From Hevea brasiliensis (lineage: Eukaryota > Streptophyta > Magnoliopsida > Malpighiales > Euphorbiaceae): DNA of 64,000 nt. This document shows positions 22,221 through 35,799 of this stretch, in pieces. The notes below the pieces were generated by a model that saw only the letters and a list, made by a program, of their open reading frames with translations, did no database searches and had not been told where the DNA came from. Each line of letters starts with the position of its first letter. Positions within the stretch are counted from its first letter, which is position 1. A program made the position numbers and the translations under genes. The stretch is taken from positions 61,687,309 through 61,751,308 of the forward strand of contig NC_079505.1 of the NCBI RefSeq assembly GCF_030052815.1. The letters run 5' to 3'.

Positions 22221-23590
22221 CTCTAGATTCATGAGAAAGTATGTACCTAGATTTGTCACATGTGAAGCATAGGATTTTGTTTCATCTTTTCTATAATTCC
22301 TTGTTTCTAGTTTTAACGTTATCCCTCAAGTACCAAGCTTTCGTATGTGTCCAATGTCTCAGTTCTCATAGGCTACAAGTGTTATAAATTTGAGTAGCAG
22401 ATGTGTTGGGGTCTGCCATAGGCATGAGTTATGTTGGTTTTGTCACCCTATGTTAGGGCATGAGTGCCATTATTGGCAGGATGATAGTGGAGTGTTCTAT
22501 CAGGACACGTTTTACTATATAGGTTATATAAAGGTGCCAAAGGGAAAAGATGACAATCTATTAGGATGTATTGTAGTAACCTATACAATGCTCTCGATGT
22601 TTATGATGTGAGCTGCAAATTACAATACCGGTATGGAATTATTGTGTAGAGCTACATGCATTCCCAGTGTGCTCAATGAGGATGTTGTAGATAGCTTTAT
22701 TTTGGTATAGTTGCACCGTAACATAATTTTGTTTTAGTAAAGTAGTTAGGAAACTCTTAGTTAGGGCTTAAGACACATGAGATAGAGTGTCAAAGGTTGC
22801 AATTATATGGCAACTAGAGTCAATTGCTCAATTATCCTAATATGAGCATAGAGTTGAGTCGAGAACCTTATATACTTGTGGCAAGATCATGGATTTTTTT
22901 TTTCAGAGTCTGGGAGAGCATAGCACTTCTCTTAGAGTCAATATGTTGCAGACTATGGTAATGTCTTCTCAATGGAGACAAAAGGTTACAATTAGTGTTA
23001 GTGAACTATGGAATGGTGTTCTAGATAGGGTCGTAGTGTGATAAAGAGTTGTGAGCTCAGGTACCCTATGAACGCTACAAGTTCCATAGTAGGAATGGTA
23101 AGTGATCAGGTCATGATGGATGTAAGCCTTCAAGTTTAGTGATGAGAATTTGTTACCTAATACCCTAAGTTTTGGTTGATTGAGTAGCAATGGAAGATGG
23201 AAACCCTATAGTTCCCCTCATCAAGGTAGTAGAGGGTATGAATTCTAAGATCAGGACAGATAGTGGTGAAAGGTCATGACAAGTAGTGTGCAAGGTAGTT
23301 AAGGTTCAGTGATTGAGAGTGAAAAGCTTAGGTGCTACTGGAGTACTAATTAGAGTTGTCAGAAGACCAATTCTGAGTAATACAGAGGTGTTGATGTCCT
23401 TATAGAAACATTGAAGGAATAATTATGTAGCATAGCTGTCAGGCTAAGAAGAAGTATAGAGCTAAGGAATAGGATAGTTAAAGTTCTATTATGGGTATGA
23501 TGAAAGAGATGGATTAAAGAGCAAGCTAAAGGCCCCAAATAGGACAACATTAGGAAGAATAGAGTAGGGAAGATTAGAGAGTCCAAAATA
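22221..23590 (+). mobile_element. Element Y internal region, left part, degraded
   Basis: This is non-LTR DNA between the Y PBS and the insertion point of element X. Short open stretches (for example 22390-22611) show no domain I can name. It was probably gag-pol sequence, now decayed beyond recognition. It continues at 45091 after X. Confidence 0.55.
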
Positions 23591-24305
23591 GGACCTGTAG
23601 ACCCTTATTTTTTGATGAGTATGTGCATTGAGACTGTGGGAAATCCGAAGATGAAAAATTATATAACTGTAAGATGTAATTGGAGGCATGGAGCTGAATT
23701 ATTAATTCTGTGGTATGATCTTGAAAAAAAAATAATAATATGTTTTTTTTTTTGGGAAGTGAATTTAATTAAATTTAAATAAAATTTTGTTTTGTTTAAA
23801 TTTAATATGGATAGTTTTTAAATGTACCCAATTAAGTTTAATTGGGCCCCATAGACCTAAGAAAGCCTAGTTAGGAATTTTAAATAGGACTCATTTAATT
23901 TATTTTTTAAAAATTAAAATAAAAAAATATCTTTTTCTCCATCCCTCTCCCATACAAACTCTCTCTCCCCCTTTGGCCCCACTCTCTTCCTCACTCCCTA
24001 TTGGTACCACCCCCTTTCCCTCTCTACCTATTAGTTGGAACACCTCACCCATATCCCAGTCTCACCCAAATTCCTCAACCCCAATCATTTAAGTTATCTA
24101 AACTTTATCACACTAGGACTTCAAACCCTACTAGACCTCTTCCTCACTCCCTATTAGTGCCTTCCCCTTCCCCTCTCTTTCCATTGGTTGAAACACCTCA
24201 TTCACATCTCGGTCTCATCCAATTTCTGCAATCCTAGTTGTTTAAATTATCTGAACTTTATTACCTTAGGACTCCAAACCCTATCACACCTCTCTCCTAA
24301 AACCC

Positions 24306-24312
24306 TATAAAT
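24306..24312 (+). promoter_or_regulatory. TATA box of the element X 5' LTR
   Basis: TATAAAT lies in CCCTATAAATACCCCACT, followed about 25-30 bases on by GGTGGAGGAGAAGAC, a fit for a plant TATA box and start region. It lies just downstream of a pyrimidine-rich block (23940-24000). The same box is kept in the 3' LTR at 42887-42893. Confidence 0.7.
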
Positions 24313-26231
24313 ACCCCACTGAAAAAAAAAGGTGGAGGAGAAGACAAAAAAAAAAAAATTAAAAAAAGGAAATAAAAAATTAAAGAGAGGAATAGCTAAA
24401 ATTCTTTTAGTTCTTCTTTCTTTCTAGTGATATTTCTTAAAGGTTAGTTCTTTTATTTTCTTTTCAAGATCTATGCCATGTAATCTTTAATTCTATGTTC
24501 CTTATTTTTAATTTATTTTATATATTCATATAGATCATGTATTCATGTTTTATTTGAGGGGATACACAACTCTGCACATGTTTAGTTTTCTATCTCTCAT
24601 ATTTTTATTATTTTTCATTATTTTTTGAATCTGTAAAAAATTTGTAAAATTTATATTCATATTCTAAACAAAATTCTATTAATTTTAGGCTCAAAAATCA
24701 CTAAAAAAGCTTTATGATTTTGTAAGTTATGGCTATATGAAGTTAGGGTACCTGTAAAATCCAATTTGAAGGATACCTGATTTTATGGAGCCCATATCTC
24801 CCTTGTTTCTTAATATTTTTGTGTAAATCTAGTGTCTAAAAGTATGGAATCTTGTGAATCTTTTTCAGTTTGGAATCTTGTGAATCTTTTTCAATTAGTT
24901 TCATATTCATATCTGTTATGGTTGGTGAGTTATGAATTTTACAAAAAAGTAGTGTGATTCTTTTACTAGAAAAAGTTACGATTTGTGTAGACCATTCGGC
25001 TAAGGTTTTATTTGGTTTATAAATTTTATGATGTTGTATGATGTTTTGGCTGTCTTCTGTAATTTTTTCATGATTTTTAGGCTTGTCTAACTATTTTTTA
25101 AAAATCAAATTTCTTGCTACTGTCAATCTGCTAGAATTTGAAAATTGTATGTTTATGCATGTTCTTGTATTTTCTTGGGTTCCAATTGATATTTGATCTA
25201 TTTTTCTATGCTTTTCTAATTCATGAAGTATTATGATGTGTTTGGAATATGTTAGAAGATGTGGACCCTTAGGTAGTTGTAACTAATTAGGAATCTTAAC
25301 CCTTTAAGAGACTAGAGTTAGAATCCAATGTATATTGTTATTAATATTTTCTTATTTTCTTTATTTCTTTTATTTTCTTTAGTTTCTTTATTTTTTATTA
25401 CAAACAAAATTGGTAAGTAGCCCTAAGGTAAGTACCAAAGAGGACATTTGCGTAGAGCTTACATGGAGCTAAACGAGAGTAAGCCAGGAATATCATTGCC
25501 ATACTAAAAGAGAAGACCCTTTTTTTAACGGTAGCTTGCCCCAATGGCAACTGCAATTACTAACAAGTGAGTTATCCTAAATTCATAGAATAACCATTGG
25601 CATGAAATTGTAGTAATAATAGGATTTTTATTTGGCAAATTAAAATTAACTTTGTTTTTAATTGAACTAATGTTTGCATGTAATTAATTTAAATAAATAC
25701 TTTATAAATTAAAATTAATCTTGTTTGTAAATTAAACTAACATTGGCATGTAAAATAAATTTAATTTAATACTTGGTAATTGTAAAATAAATTTGCATAT
25801 TAGAAATCTTATTAGGTTGTGATTATTTGGACCTTATGTGATATTAGAATAAATTATACATGTACATAATTAACTTAGTTCAATTATCCTTAGGGTAACT
25901 TGATGAAAATTAATTAATTAGGTTAAATAGAAACGTAGGGTTATTTGAAATTGAATTTATTTGTAAATTAAATTCTCAATAATAAATTAATTTTAGTCAT
26001 TTGGTAAATATCATTTAAATAATTAGCAACCTCATAGATAAGAATTACTTGTGTATGAAAATTTGTAAACAACAACCCTTTTGTGAATTACTTGCGTGTG
26101 TAGGATTAGAATTGTAAATTTAAGGATAAGGTTTAATAAGGGAATAATAAACAAGACTTTTAGAAACATTAATAGAGGACTAGCACTAGAATTAACGAGT
26201 TTAGACCAGGGGTAAAGGGTGCCTAACACAT

Positions 26232-29200
26232 TGTAACACCCTCTCTGTAGCAATTCCATACATTCTACTGTTCCGGTGATTGGTGTCGGTCCGGATAGCT
26301 AGAACGTCAGGAAAAATATTTAAACTAAAGTGAGGAACTATAATTAACTCAAATATTGATAATAAAAATTTATAAAAAATTTTAGAAATAAAATACAACC
26401 AAGTTAAATGAGCTGGTGCCCAAGTGATAGTTAACCTAGTGAGAAGTTGCGGTTCTCGCAACTAGGAGCCCTAGACCTGAGAGTAAAATTATAAAATAAT
26501 TTTTCGGACTCCAGAAAAGGGTCATTGAGGTTCCTATGGCATTAGAATGCCAAGAAAATATTTAGAAAAATTTTTCAATCGGTACAGACAATTTTGACCC
26601 GTTAAGCCAAACGGAGGGCAATTTGGTCATTTTGCCTTCAGAGGCGATTTTTGGCCGACTTGTCCAGTTAAGTAAATAATTATTATGATTTAAAATATGA
26701 ATAAATATTGCTAAAAATTGAATTAAAAATGAGTAGAAAAGAAAAGAAAAGAAAATGAAATAAAAGTCATATTTATGACATGAGCATGATGCAATTAAAA
26801 TATTTTCACCCAACCAAATTTTGACACATCAATAAAAACTATTTAAACATGAATAAAAGGAGATAAAAATTGAAAAAATGGACAGCCATCTTCAATCTTT
26901 GGGCTGCAGAAACGTTGAGAGAGAGAGAGAGAGGAGAAAAAAACTCCATGGAAGCTCTTGTTCAAGCTTGATTTTCCCTAAGCTCTCCACCCCAAAACCC
27001 TAAACTTCCTTCACAAAAAATTATCCCTAAACCTTGAGGAAGCATAAGGCAGTAGAAATTTGAGTAAATTTTGAAGTTGGGCAAGTCCAAGTTAGGTCAC
27101 AAGTGAGGTTAGTGCCATCTTTCTTTTTTTTTCTTTGGATAATCATGTTAAGGCACTAAGTTAGGCTGAGAAATTGTGGGATTTGAAGGGAATTATGCAT
27201 GCTAGGGTAGAGGTAAATTTTGGCAAACTATTGAGAGTGGGGATTTGACTGTTTTGATGGGCTTAGAATGGATTAGAGATGGTGTTTGAAGTGTATATAC
27301 ATATTGATAATGAATTAGTGTGTTTAACTAATGCTTGTTGTGTGAATTGGAATGGGGAATTAGGGTTTTGAAGAGAAATTTGGACTTTGTTTATGTAATG
27401 TTGAATGAACATTCTAAGGGTCAATTAGTGACCATTTGAGGGAGATTGACCATAACTTGGAGTGAATTATAGCATTAGAAATCTGATTTGGTATGCTGCC
27501 TAGTGAGAGCAGCAGGTTTGGATGTAAGTCCAGCCTGTTTGGACAGCCACAACTTGGGCTGTGTAGGTTCAATTGGTATTTGGCCAATTGGACATGAAAC
27601 TAGACACATAATGGCACAACTTTGGTGAAGAAACCATGCCCAAAAGACCAAACCAAGTGGACCAAAAACTTGCCTCAATCCGGGTGTCCTGCAACCAGTT
27701 TCTGCAGAATGACCAAATGAACAGTGATTATTCATTTGGCCATAACTCAGTGTAGAATGGCCCAATTGACCTGAAATTTTACCAGCAACAAGCTGAGATA
27801 TAGACCAACAACTTTCATGAAGGAACCTACCCCAAATTATGACCAGAACCTATTCAACAAGAGAGTGGAAGTTACTGTTTACTGCACTGTAGATATGGTC
27901 AGTTCTGAAATTTTTCAATCCGACCAGTTGTGGTTTTTGGACCATAACTTGAGCTAAAAAACTCCAAATGGAGTGATTCAAAAAAATAAATTCAACTAGA
28001 CAAAATAAGGAATAACTTTCATGTTTATCATTTTCCCAAATTCCCACTGCAACAACAACTAATGGAACAGTAAAGATTGGGTATGAAAACTGAAAATTCT
28101 GCTCCATTAATTTTAAGCTTAGAAACGGTATTGTTAACCAATACCAACAAATTTTAAATGCAAAATATGGTATGTTGAGAGTGTTAAAACCAATGTACCT
28201 ATTTTCTATGCAAAAGTCAACAATTTTGTTGACTAATGAAGGGAATAGTAACACCAAAACTTGAAATTCAAAAATTGTAAAATTCAAAAGTATCAAATGC
28301 CCTAGTATACCTAACAAGATTGGTTTGGATAGTTTGGCATGCCAATATGGTTCAGTTAGCAGTACTGCACATGGCATTATGCCATTCTGTGATTTCATGG
28401 CTTTTAGCCATTCTGACATTGTGTTGATATTTGGCCTTGTGCCTATTGTTATAACAGCTTATTAGCTGTTCTGTTGCACACCGAGAGATGCATATGTGAC
28501 CGATGGTGTGACGGCCCGAGGTACTAGATACCCAGTGTCAGTTTACCCGTTTATCCAGTCCAGTCGTTCAGTATAGGTTACTTGGGCAACCAAAAATGAA
28601 AGTGGATAAATTTAATGAAATAATGAATATAACAAGTACAAAATAAGTAAGACTACAAATACTCATCGAAAATCTATTTGCAATAAGACATCGATACATT
28701 CACTGCATGTTTACTTCTTGTTATTTCTTTTTATTTTATTATTGGCACCACTAAGCATTATTGCTTAGCGCGTTGCTTTTGCCACGCATAGGTTCTGGAG
28801 ATACTGACCGAGAGCCCAGTAGACCACAGGCTGGGTGAGACTTCCTACAGTTCTGCATAGTGTCCGTGTCACCTCACCATCTTCAGTGCATTGATAGGAC
28901 ACTAGGTCTTATTTTGGTATTTTGTAACTAACTTTTATTTTCTTTTGTGTAATTGAAACTTATGTAATGTATTTTGATGTTCATGTAAATAATGGAAATT
29001 GTGTTTGTGAATGGAAAAGTGAATATTTATTTATGACTTTTACATGATTATTACATGAGATGAATGATTGAGAAATGGAAATGTTGTTGAAAAACATATT
29101 GAGATTTTGATATTGGAGTTTGAGAATGATTGAATATGATTATTGGAAGTGTTTTTCACAGGTTCAAGAAGCTTTTCTCCATTTTTAGCCAAGATCACTG

Positions 29201-29405
29201 GATTTTCTATAAAATTTTCGGAACCTCAAATAAATTATAATTTCAATAAATGACTTAAATGAATTATATTTTATAAATTATATTCAAAACTATGATAAAA
29301 GTAAATTAAGGAAGAATAAAAATGATTGAGATAAAGTAGAGTGTTCTGATACACCGTGTGACATATCTTACTCAGATATACTGTAGATGGGTAAGGGGTG
29401 TCACA
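26232..29405 (+). mobile_element. Solo LTR, 3.17 kb, nested in the X 5' LTR
   Basis: It starts TGTAACACCCTCTCTG and ends AAGGGGTGTCACA. The perfect 5-bp duplication CACAT lies at 26227-26231 and 29406-29410. The 3' LTR of X shows the empty site as CACCT at 44699-44703. It is the same subfamily as 15998-20459 in the opposite orientation. The 189-codon minus-strand open stretch at 27850-28419 lies wholly within it and has no domain. Confidence 0.93.
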
Positions 29406-29794
29406 CACATTCCCCTTACCTACCCACTATCCCAAACTTAGATCTTGGGCTATGGTAATGACGGTTGTGGAAACTCTGCAAGGAGTAAGTTGCCATCCAT
29501 GACCCTCAGAAGAAATACTGAATATGTATTGGTTAGTACTCGGGTGGCAACTCCTGTCTATCTATGCCTTCATGGCATAAATCCTTAGTACCATGGTAGT
29601 GTTATGGGAAAACGGTACTTACCAGTGGTTTGATTCTATTGGGATTGTATGAAGTGCATGTCTAGGAAATGCTGTCTAAGGAGGTGGTACTTAAGTGAGA
29701 CCATTGTGACTCCACCATCTTTCTTGGGCATTACCTGGTGCATTTTATATAATTCTAATGGATGATACTTTGCCTCACACCCCCCCTCCTATAG

Positions 29795-29815
29795 TTTGGC
29801 AACTCCACTAGGGAC
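29795..29815 (+). other. Primer binding site of element X
   Basis: TTTGGCAACTCCACTAGGGA lies one base after the 5' LTR end. It is not the initiator-Met type seen in Y and E. From memory it resembles the TGGCGACTCC.CTGGGGA sites of Ogre/Tat elements, reported as complementary to a tRNA-Arg; I cannot confirm the tRNA here. Confidence 0.7.
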
Positions 29816-30650
29816 TAAATGGATAGTTACTCCAACATGTTTCTATTAGTCTAATATTATTCCTCTATTAAACTTTTTGCATTGCACTACACTTTCACAC
29901 GGATCACCCTTACCCTTTTAGCCCCGTTAGTACTAGCTAAGGAGACCATGGTTCTACTCGAGCTATGATGAATTGGTGAATGCTAGCACCCCATGCTCGT
30001 ACCTTCGAGTATATAAAAGAGCTATAGCTCTGGCCGTTGTGCTTAATGGACAAGCTCTCCCATGGGTGACCCTTTTCCTACCTAATGAAGCCCATGAGCC
30101 ATAGATTTCAACCCTAGGTACCCCATAGGTTTTTGTTGTGCTAGATTTATAACCTTACTATTCAAACCATAAGTTCTAGTGGTAGTTGAGATGAACCTAG
30201 GCCTATGCATAGGCCCAATGTGTATATAGGCCCAAGTCCATTTCAAAACCCATGTTAAGCAAGAGGATGCTTACTTATGGTTAAACTTTGAGGATATAAA
30301 TCATTTGTTTGTGAGGGAAGGATCATCCTGGACCACCCCCTGTTGGTGTATCCAGTGTACCGTAGCCTAGGATAGAATTTTTTCTTACCCTGCGCGTGAG
30401 AGTTGAAGGTATAAGGAGGCGAAGATTCAGCTCTTGAGATTTTTTTTTTCAGTTTTGATTCAGTCTTTGGTTCGATTTTAATTCAGTTTATATGGTCTAG
30501 TTTTGGTTTAGTTTTGGTTCTATTGGTATGGTTCAGTTTTGATTTTATAAAAGTAAAGGCAAAAAAAGAAAAAAAAAAGAAAAAAATGGTCCATTCATGC
30601 ATTGCATTTATGTACATAGCATGCTTAGGTTAACCCTCAAATCCTATTTT
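29816..30650 (+). mobile_element. Untranslated leader of element X
   Basis: This contains many stops in all frames and no recognisable protein. A reversed, diverged copy exists at 2850-3425. A T-rich/TTTTGGTT-rich segment (30440-30545) lies at the end. Confidence 0.65.
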
Positions 30651-30659
30651 TTTGAGCAA

Positions 30660-30916
30660 ACATAGCCTCAAAACACACCAAAGAGACTTCCAATTAGGTC
30701 ACTTGGGTTAGGGAAGGGAAGAGACTAGTAAGGATTTCACCTGCACTACTTAAGATGGAAGAAACTATGGCCATGCTTGATGAAATATTGAACGCCAAGA
30801 TGTATGAGCTAGAAGAGAAAATTGTGGTCAATTTTTGAGAAGAGGCCCTGAGGTAGGTCAATTAAGTGACATTAAAGTTATTGAGGTTTAAATTATGTCT
30901 TGTACACCAAGGAGAT
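30660..30916 (+). pseudogene. Possible gag N-terminal remnant of element X
   Basis: A short reading beginning near 30750 encodes MEETMAMLDEILNAKMYELE, then a stop. Tat gag proteins often begin with such a charged helical segment, but the match is weak. It is interrupted by the next solo LTR at 30917 and the gag zinc region appears after it. Confidence 0.4.
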
Positions 30917-33900
30917 TATAACGCCCTCACCGTAGGTAGTCCATACATTTTACTGTTCCGACGACTAATGTCTGTTCAGACAGCCAGAATGTCTAGAACT
31001 ACACTTAAACTATAGTGAGGAGACATAAATTAATGGAATAAATGTTAAGAAAATATAGGACAAATTTAGAGAAAATAAAATAAAATTTAGAGAATTTATT
31101 AATTGGTACAAAAATAATAATAATAACTCGATATGCACCACGAACGGCATTTTGGTCATTTGACCCAAGAGGTGAATTTTGACCTAAATGTCAAATTAAA
31201 AATTTAGAGAATAAAAATAATTAACACAAATTAATATTTATGAAATGAATTAGGAAGAAAAAGAAGAGAAAAGAGAAAGAAAAGAAAAGAAAAGAAAAGA
31301 AAAAGACCTATGGATATTTTAAAAATTTAAGTACACAAAAATATAAATATTTATAGACATGAAAGACAAATCCTATCAACCCCAAGCTTTCATCTTCTTC
31401 CTCCACTTCTTCTCTCTCCATAAGCCGGCTGCCTTGCTCTTTTTTTTCACCATTGTTATTCAAGCTTCAAGCTTGATTTTCACCTCATGTCCTCACTAAA
31501 CTCTTAGCTCTCTTCACAAAAAATCCTCCCCACTCTATAAGGAAGCTTTAGATATCCATTAGAAGAAGGGAAATTGAAGTTTTCAAGTTGGGTCACAAAG
31601 GTAAGTGCAAGATACCACTTTCTCTTTTCTTTAAATCTTATAAGAATGATGAGATGAGTGAGTATCACATAAAAATGAAAACAAATGATAAGAAAATGAA
31701 ATGCCCAAATTTCGGTAGCCATGGAACCCTTGAGGTTTAATGCTTTTAAATGATGAACAATGGTTCCATGAGGATCTTTGAATAGTTGATATGATTAGAA
31801 GTGTAAATGAGTTGAGTTTGTGTAAATTGGGTTATTGGAATTAGGGTTTATGTACATGATTTGGGGACTTTATGTAAATGCTTGAAATTGACCTAATTGA
31901 GTTGAGATTATTGCTTATAGAAGTGCTATGCATGCCAATTGAAGTAAGGAAGTTGGAGGAAATTGAAAATTAGGAGTGCTTGTTTTCTGCAGGTTGGGAC
32001 TCAATGAGTCCAGTGTGTTTGTTGAACCATAACTGAAATTATATGACTCCAATTGGTATGAGGCCAATTGGAGGTGAAACTAGACAAAAAAAAAAAAAAT
32101 CCATTTTTCATGAAGAAACCATGCCCAAACTCTATCCAAATTTGACCTAAACACTACCCAAATCCGAATGACCCTGCACAAAACTCAGAAAATGACCAAA
32201 TGAACAATATATATTCATTTGAACAATATATATTCATTTGGTCATAACTCCCTCTATACTGGTCCAAATGACCTGAATTTAGTACCATTGGAAAGCATAG
32301 ATATAGGGCTACAATTTTCATGAAGACCACTGAACCCAGAAATGCTAAAAACCAAACCAAATTATTGGCCCAAGTTGGGTCAAAAAACTGTCCAGAAGTA
32401 GGTTGCCAAGAAACTGCTGGACATAAACTTACATGACCAGTTTTGGAAAAATGGCCATAACTTGGTCTACAAGAACTCAAATGTAATGAAACCATGGCAC
32501 AATGTCCACAAGACACAGAGCTATAAAATTGGTATTTTGACCAAAACTCAAAAATCAAGAGAACTAGGTCAAATAATCAGAACAAGTCACTGCATCAAAA
32601 CCTGGAATTTGACCAAACTTCATTTGACCCTAGAACAGTCTTTTAGTCATAACTCCCACGAGAAAAATCTACTTGGGATGAGCCATACGTTTCCAGAAAC
32701 CTAAGAAATAGGGATCCAACTTTGTTTTAGAAATCTTTCTCAAATTATGCCTATAAGAACCTTAAAAATTGACTGTGATCGACTAAATCGAACACTGTTG
32801 TACAGTGGTACATGAGTCAGTGTCATTAATTGGCCATAAATAATTTCAAAAAACTTGAAAAATTGTGATTCAAATTTCTCAATGATCATAAGACATAGGA
32901 CCACAATTTCTATGAAGATCACTATGCCTAAAAGTGACTGCAACATGTTCCATTAATTAGGTAAATTTTAAGTCTAACAGCTGCCTAGTTAAGGAACCTG
33001 AATCTAGAAATGAGTTAGTTATGGTTATCCAACCATAACTTGAGTTATAAAAATCAAATTGATATGATTCAAAAGGGAAAATAAAGATAAGACATAGGGG
33101 AACAACTTCCTTGAAGAAAGTGTGGCCAAATAGTTGCTATAAGCTGATCAAATGGACAGGTAAAATTAAGACACAAAAATTGAACCTAAAGAAAGGTTCA
33201 TGAGATAAATTATCCTATGGTAGGAATTTAACCATAACAAGCCATTAAACACTAAACCACATGAAAGGGGTATGTGGGACCTATTTTTCCACTGTAAAGT
33301 GATATGAATATCTCAAGTAAATACGTAATAATATTTAATTGCCCATAGTATACCTAGACTTCTTTATTTAGTTTGGATCAATTGGTATACCAATTAGGGA
33401 CTATAGATAGCAGTACTGCCCATAGGAATAATCATTAACAGATAAAATATATTTGACATGATTGTTCTACAGGCTTTATGCCTGCCCATTGGCCAATGTG
33501 CCTAATATTATATCTGGCTTAAATGCCTGCCCATAGGCTTCATTCCTAACATGACCGGCGAATACTGGATAGACATATGCCTGTCTAACTAGTATACTCT
33601 CGTGTATCCAACTTTTATAATTTGTTATAGGTTTCTTGGGCACTGATAATAATTAATTAAAACTTAACATACAATAAGTAAATAGAAAGATCCTGATAAT
33701 TTAAATTGTTCCCAAAGTGCAATAAAAATGTAAAAGATCCAGAAATTATGAATTGCCATTATTATTTAAATTATTAGTTATTGTTATTATAAATTATGCA
33801 ACACTAAGCGTTATGATTAGCGCATTGGTTTTCCATCACGTAGGTATTGGAGACCAGTTCAAGCAGCCGCAGCAGCAATACCAGTAGTGCCTTGAAAGAG

Positions 33901-34437
33901 CTCTGATCAAATCTGCCACTGTCCAGAGTCACCTCCGTCTTTTGTATTTTGTTGGTAGGGCCCATGTATGTCTAGATTTTGTTCTTTTGTTCATTGTACA
34001 TAAAAACATGATGTATTTCATTTTGACATGATGTATTTCATTTTGGATTGTAATTAAACTTTGAGATTGTAATGAAAACTTGTAATTTATTATCTATGAA
34101 TTTCTATATGAATGCAATAGATGATACTTTTGAGATCTCTTAAATAATTGTGAATGATATGATAAAGGAGAATATAATATGGAAATGTGTGAAATGAATA
34201 TGAACATGTTAACAAGTGATTAGTGGAACTCGCTAGATACTAATAAAACAGAGGAGGCTCTGTTCGGATTTCACAGAAATAAGTTATATATATAAAAAAA
34301 ATTTCTACACATAGATTACATGCTTTTAAATGATATTAAAAGTTTACAATGGAGATGATAAGACAAGATAGGGTGCTCCGGCACCAAATGTAACACTTCT
34401 TGCTTGGCTATACAATAGACGGGTAAGAGGCATCACA
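30917..34437 (+). mobile_element. Solo LTR, 3.52 kb, nested in the X interior
   Basis: It starts TATAACGCCCTCACCG (a decayed TGTAACACCC) and ends AGAGGCATCACA, with the perfect duplication GAGAT at 30912-30916 and 34438-34442. The interior shows a degenerate unit of about 0.2 kb, marked by CATAA at about 32028, 32243, 32456, 32648, 32836, 33034 and 33233. Open stretches such as 32154-32558 have no domain. Confidence 0.92.
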
Positions 34438-34442
34438 GAGAT

Positions 34443-34980
34443 TTTCCTAATTCAACCAACATTTATCCATAGTTTTAAAGTATTGCAAAGCTCAAGACCT
34501 CCTGCAGCTCTTAGCACCCAGACCATCACTAAATCTACTCCCACCTAGCTATGATATCAATCAAATTTGCCAGTTTTACCAAACCTACTGTCATGACACT
34601 GATTGATGCTTCCAACTTAAGCATGATTTCTAAGACCTTAAAAGATAACCAACCCAGAAAATTGACCAAACATCTGCACTAACCCTATGCCCAGCCAAAT
34701 TTTTCACCTCCACCAAATCTCTACATGATCTCCACCACCCCAAATAACCCTAGTAGAATTATTGACTTTATCCAACCCATGCTAAAGCCCAATGAACCTC
34801 AATCTATAATGGTTGTTGATATTTATGATATTTCTAGCTATGACAAGGGTCCTTTAGATGTTTGGACTGATTTTGATGAGGAGATAGTTGCATTAAAAGT
34901 AGATGGTTTAGCTCCACCAATATCTGGTTTTCAAGTTTTCAAGTTGTTGAGATCTATGAAAATTGAATGGATCTAAAAGT
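34443..34980 (+). pseudogene. Tat gag C-terminal region of element X
   Basis: The reading near 34550-34650 gives YDINQICQFYQTYCHDTD, a stop, CFQLKHDF, a stop, DLK. This corresponds to the C..F(H/Y)...GH.T..C..LK region of Tat gag proteins. The first stop is TGA where Arg is usual and the second TAA where Gln is usual. A frame from 34725 to 34976 follows (83 codons, from MISTTPNNPSR), with no domain I can name. Confidence 0.65.
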
Positions 34981-35640
34981 GGCTACTGTAAAAAAAAGAA
35001 TGAAGTTTTTTCCTAGCATGGGCCTCGAAAAATGTATAGATGGCCTAGTAGCTTTTCTTAAGATGAAGGGGCAAATCACAAGATTATGGTTTGGGCTATA
35101 AGCTAATTAAAGAGGAAAAAGAGTCAAAACCTCCTAAGTTCTTGAAAGAGGGGGCAATTACCTTGACATATGATTAGGGGTTACCACATGTGAATGAATT
35201 AGAGCAGAAAATCAGCACCGTTGATCTAAAGATTGCATGGAAGCCAATAACCTAAAGTTACACTCCTAAGTTTGAGTTTGTCTTTTGTAATGCTCACAGT
35301 AGTGATATTGATGTTTCCATTTCTAATGTACTTGATGAAGATTTCGAGGTAAAAATTACTAATATGACTAGTCCTTTTGCTTACTTATTTGATGTTTATT
35401 CTAATAGGCATATGTATGGCATTCATAATCATTTAGAATCAGTTTCGATTAATGCATCAAAATCGATCTCTATTAATTTGGGTACACCAAATAATCCTAA
35501 AGGCATTAAGTTAGCTGAAGATGTAACCCAAGAAGAAAGAGATAAATTTATAGCCTTGTTAACAAAGTACCAAGAAGTACATTCCTTGAGCTTAAAATTA
35601 GATGGCTTATTCCCAAGCCAAGCTAGTGTCCCCATAGGAA
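34981..35640 (+). pseudogene. Protease-to-RT linker remnant of element X
   Basis: The clearest part encodes NLGTPNNPKGIKLAEDVTQE, then ERDKFIALLTKYQEV. This is the segment just before RT in Tat-lineage polyproteins (usual form ...L(S/T)PEER..L..LL.EYQDVFAWSY). The expected FAWSYEDMPG and the whole RT that should follow are absent: the sequence diverges after YQEV. Upstream parts around 35230-35360 are probably protease-region remnants, with several stops. Confidence 0.7.
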
Positions 35641-35799
35641 AAGAATGATCAAAAGTTGACTTAGCTAGTTATCCTAATGAGGAGTAAAATTTTATGCTAT
35701 GAAGGATTAATAGTAGTACATGTGGACCTAGAGGGAGAAGGAAAATGATATGAAAACATAAGGAGGTCTCTGGAAGTGAGATAATACTCGCAATAAGCC

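Larger units (their letters stand above)
23596..29793 (+). mobile_element. 5' LTR of element X (3019 bp plus nested solo LTR)
   Basis: It begins TGTAGACCCTTATTT and ends CCTCCTATA. It is homologous over its length to 38524-45085, by eye about 92-95% identical, apart from the nested insertions. A small tandem duplication of TTGGAATCTTGTGAATC (24843-24896) is not duplicated in the 3' LTR, and about 70 bp near 24904-24975 is missing there. Confidence 0.9.

Noticed and set aside
22390..22611. Cys/His-rich open stretch (possible zinc finger)
   Set aside because: The spacing of Cys and His does not match a CCHC knuckle or other known finger, and the surrounding element Y sequence is full of stops.
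27850..28419. 189-codon open stretch on the minus strand
   Set aside because: It lies wholly inside the solo LTR 26232-29405, has no domain, is rich in hydrophobic AT-type codons, and is not preserved in related LTRs.
32154..32558. 134-codon minus-strand open stretch
   Set aside because: It lies inside the solo LTR 30917-34437 and crosses the degenerate 200-bp repeat units; no domain.
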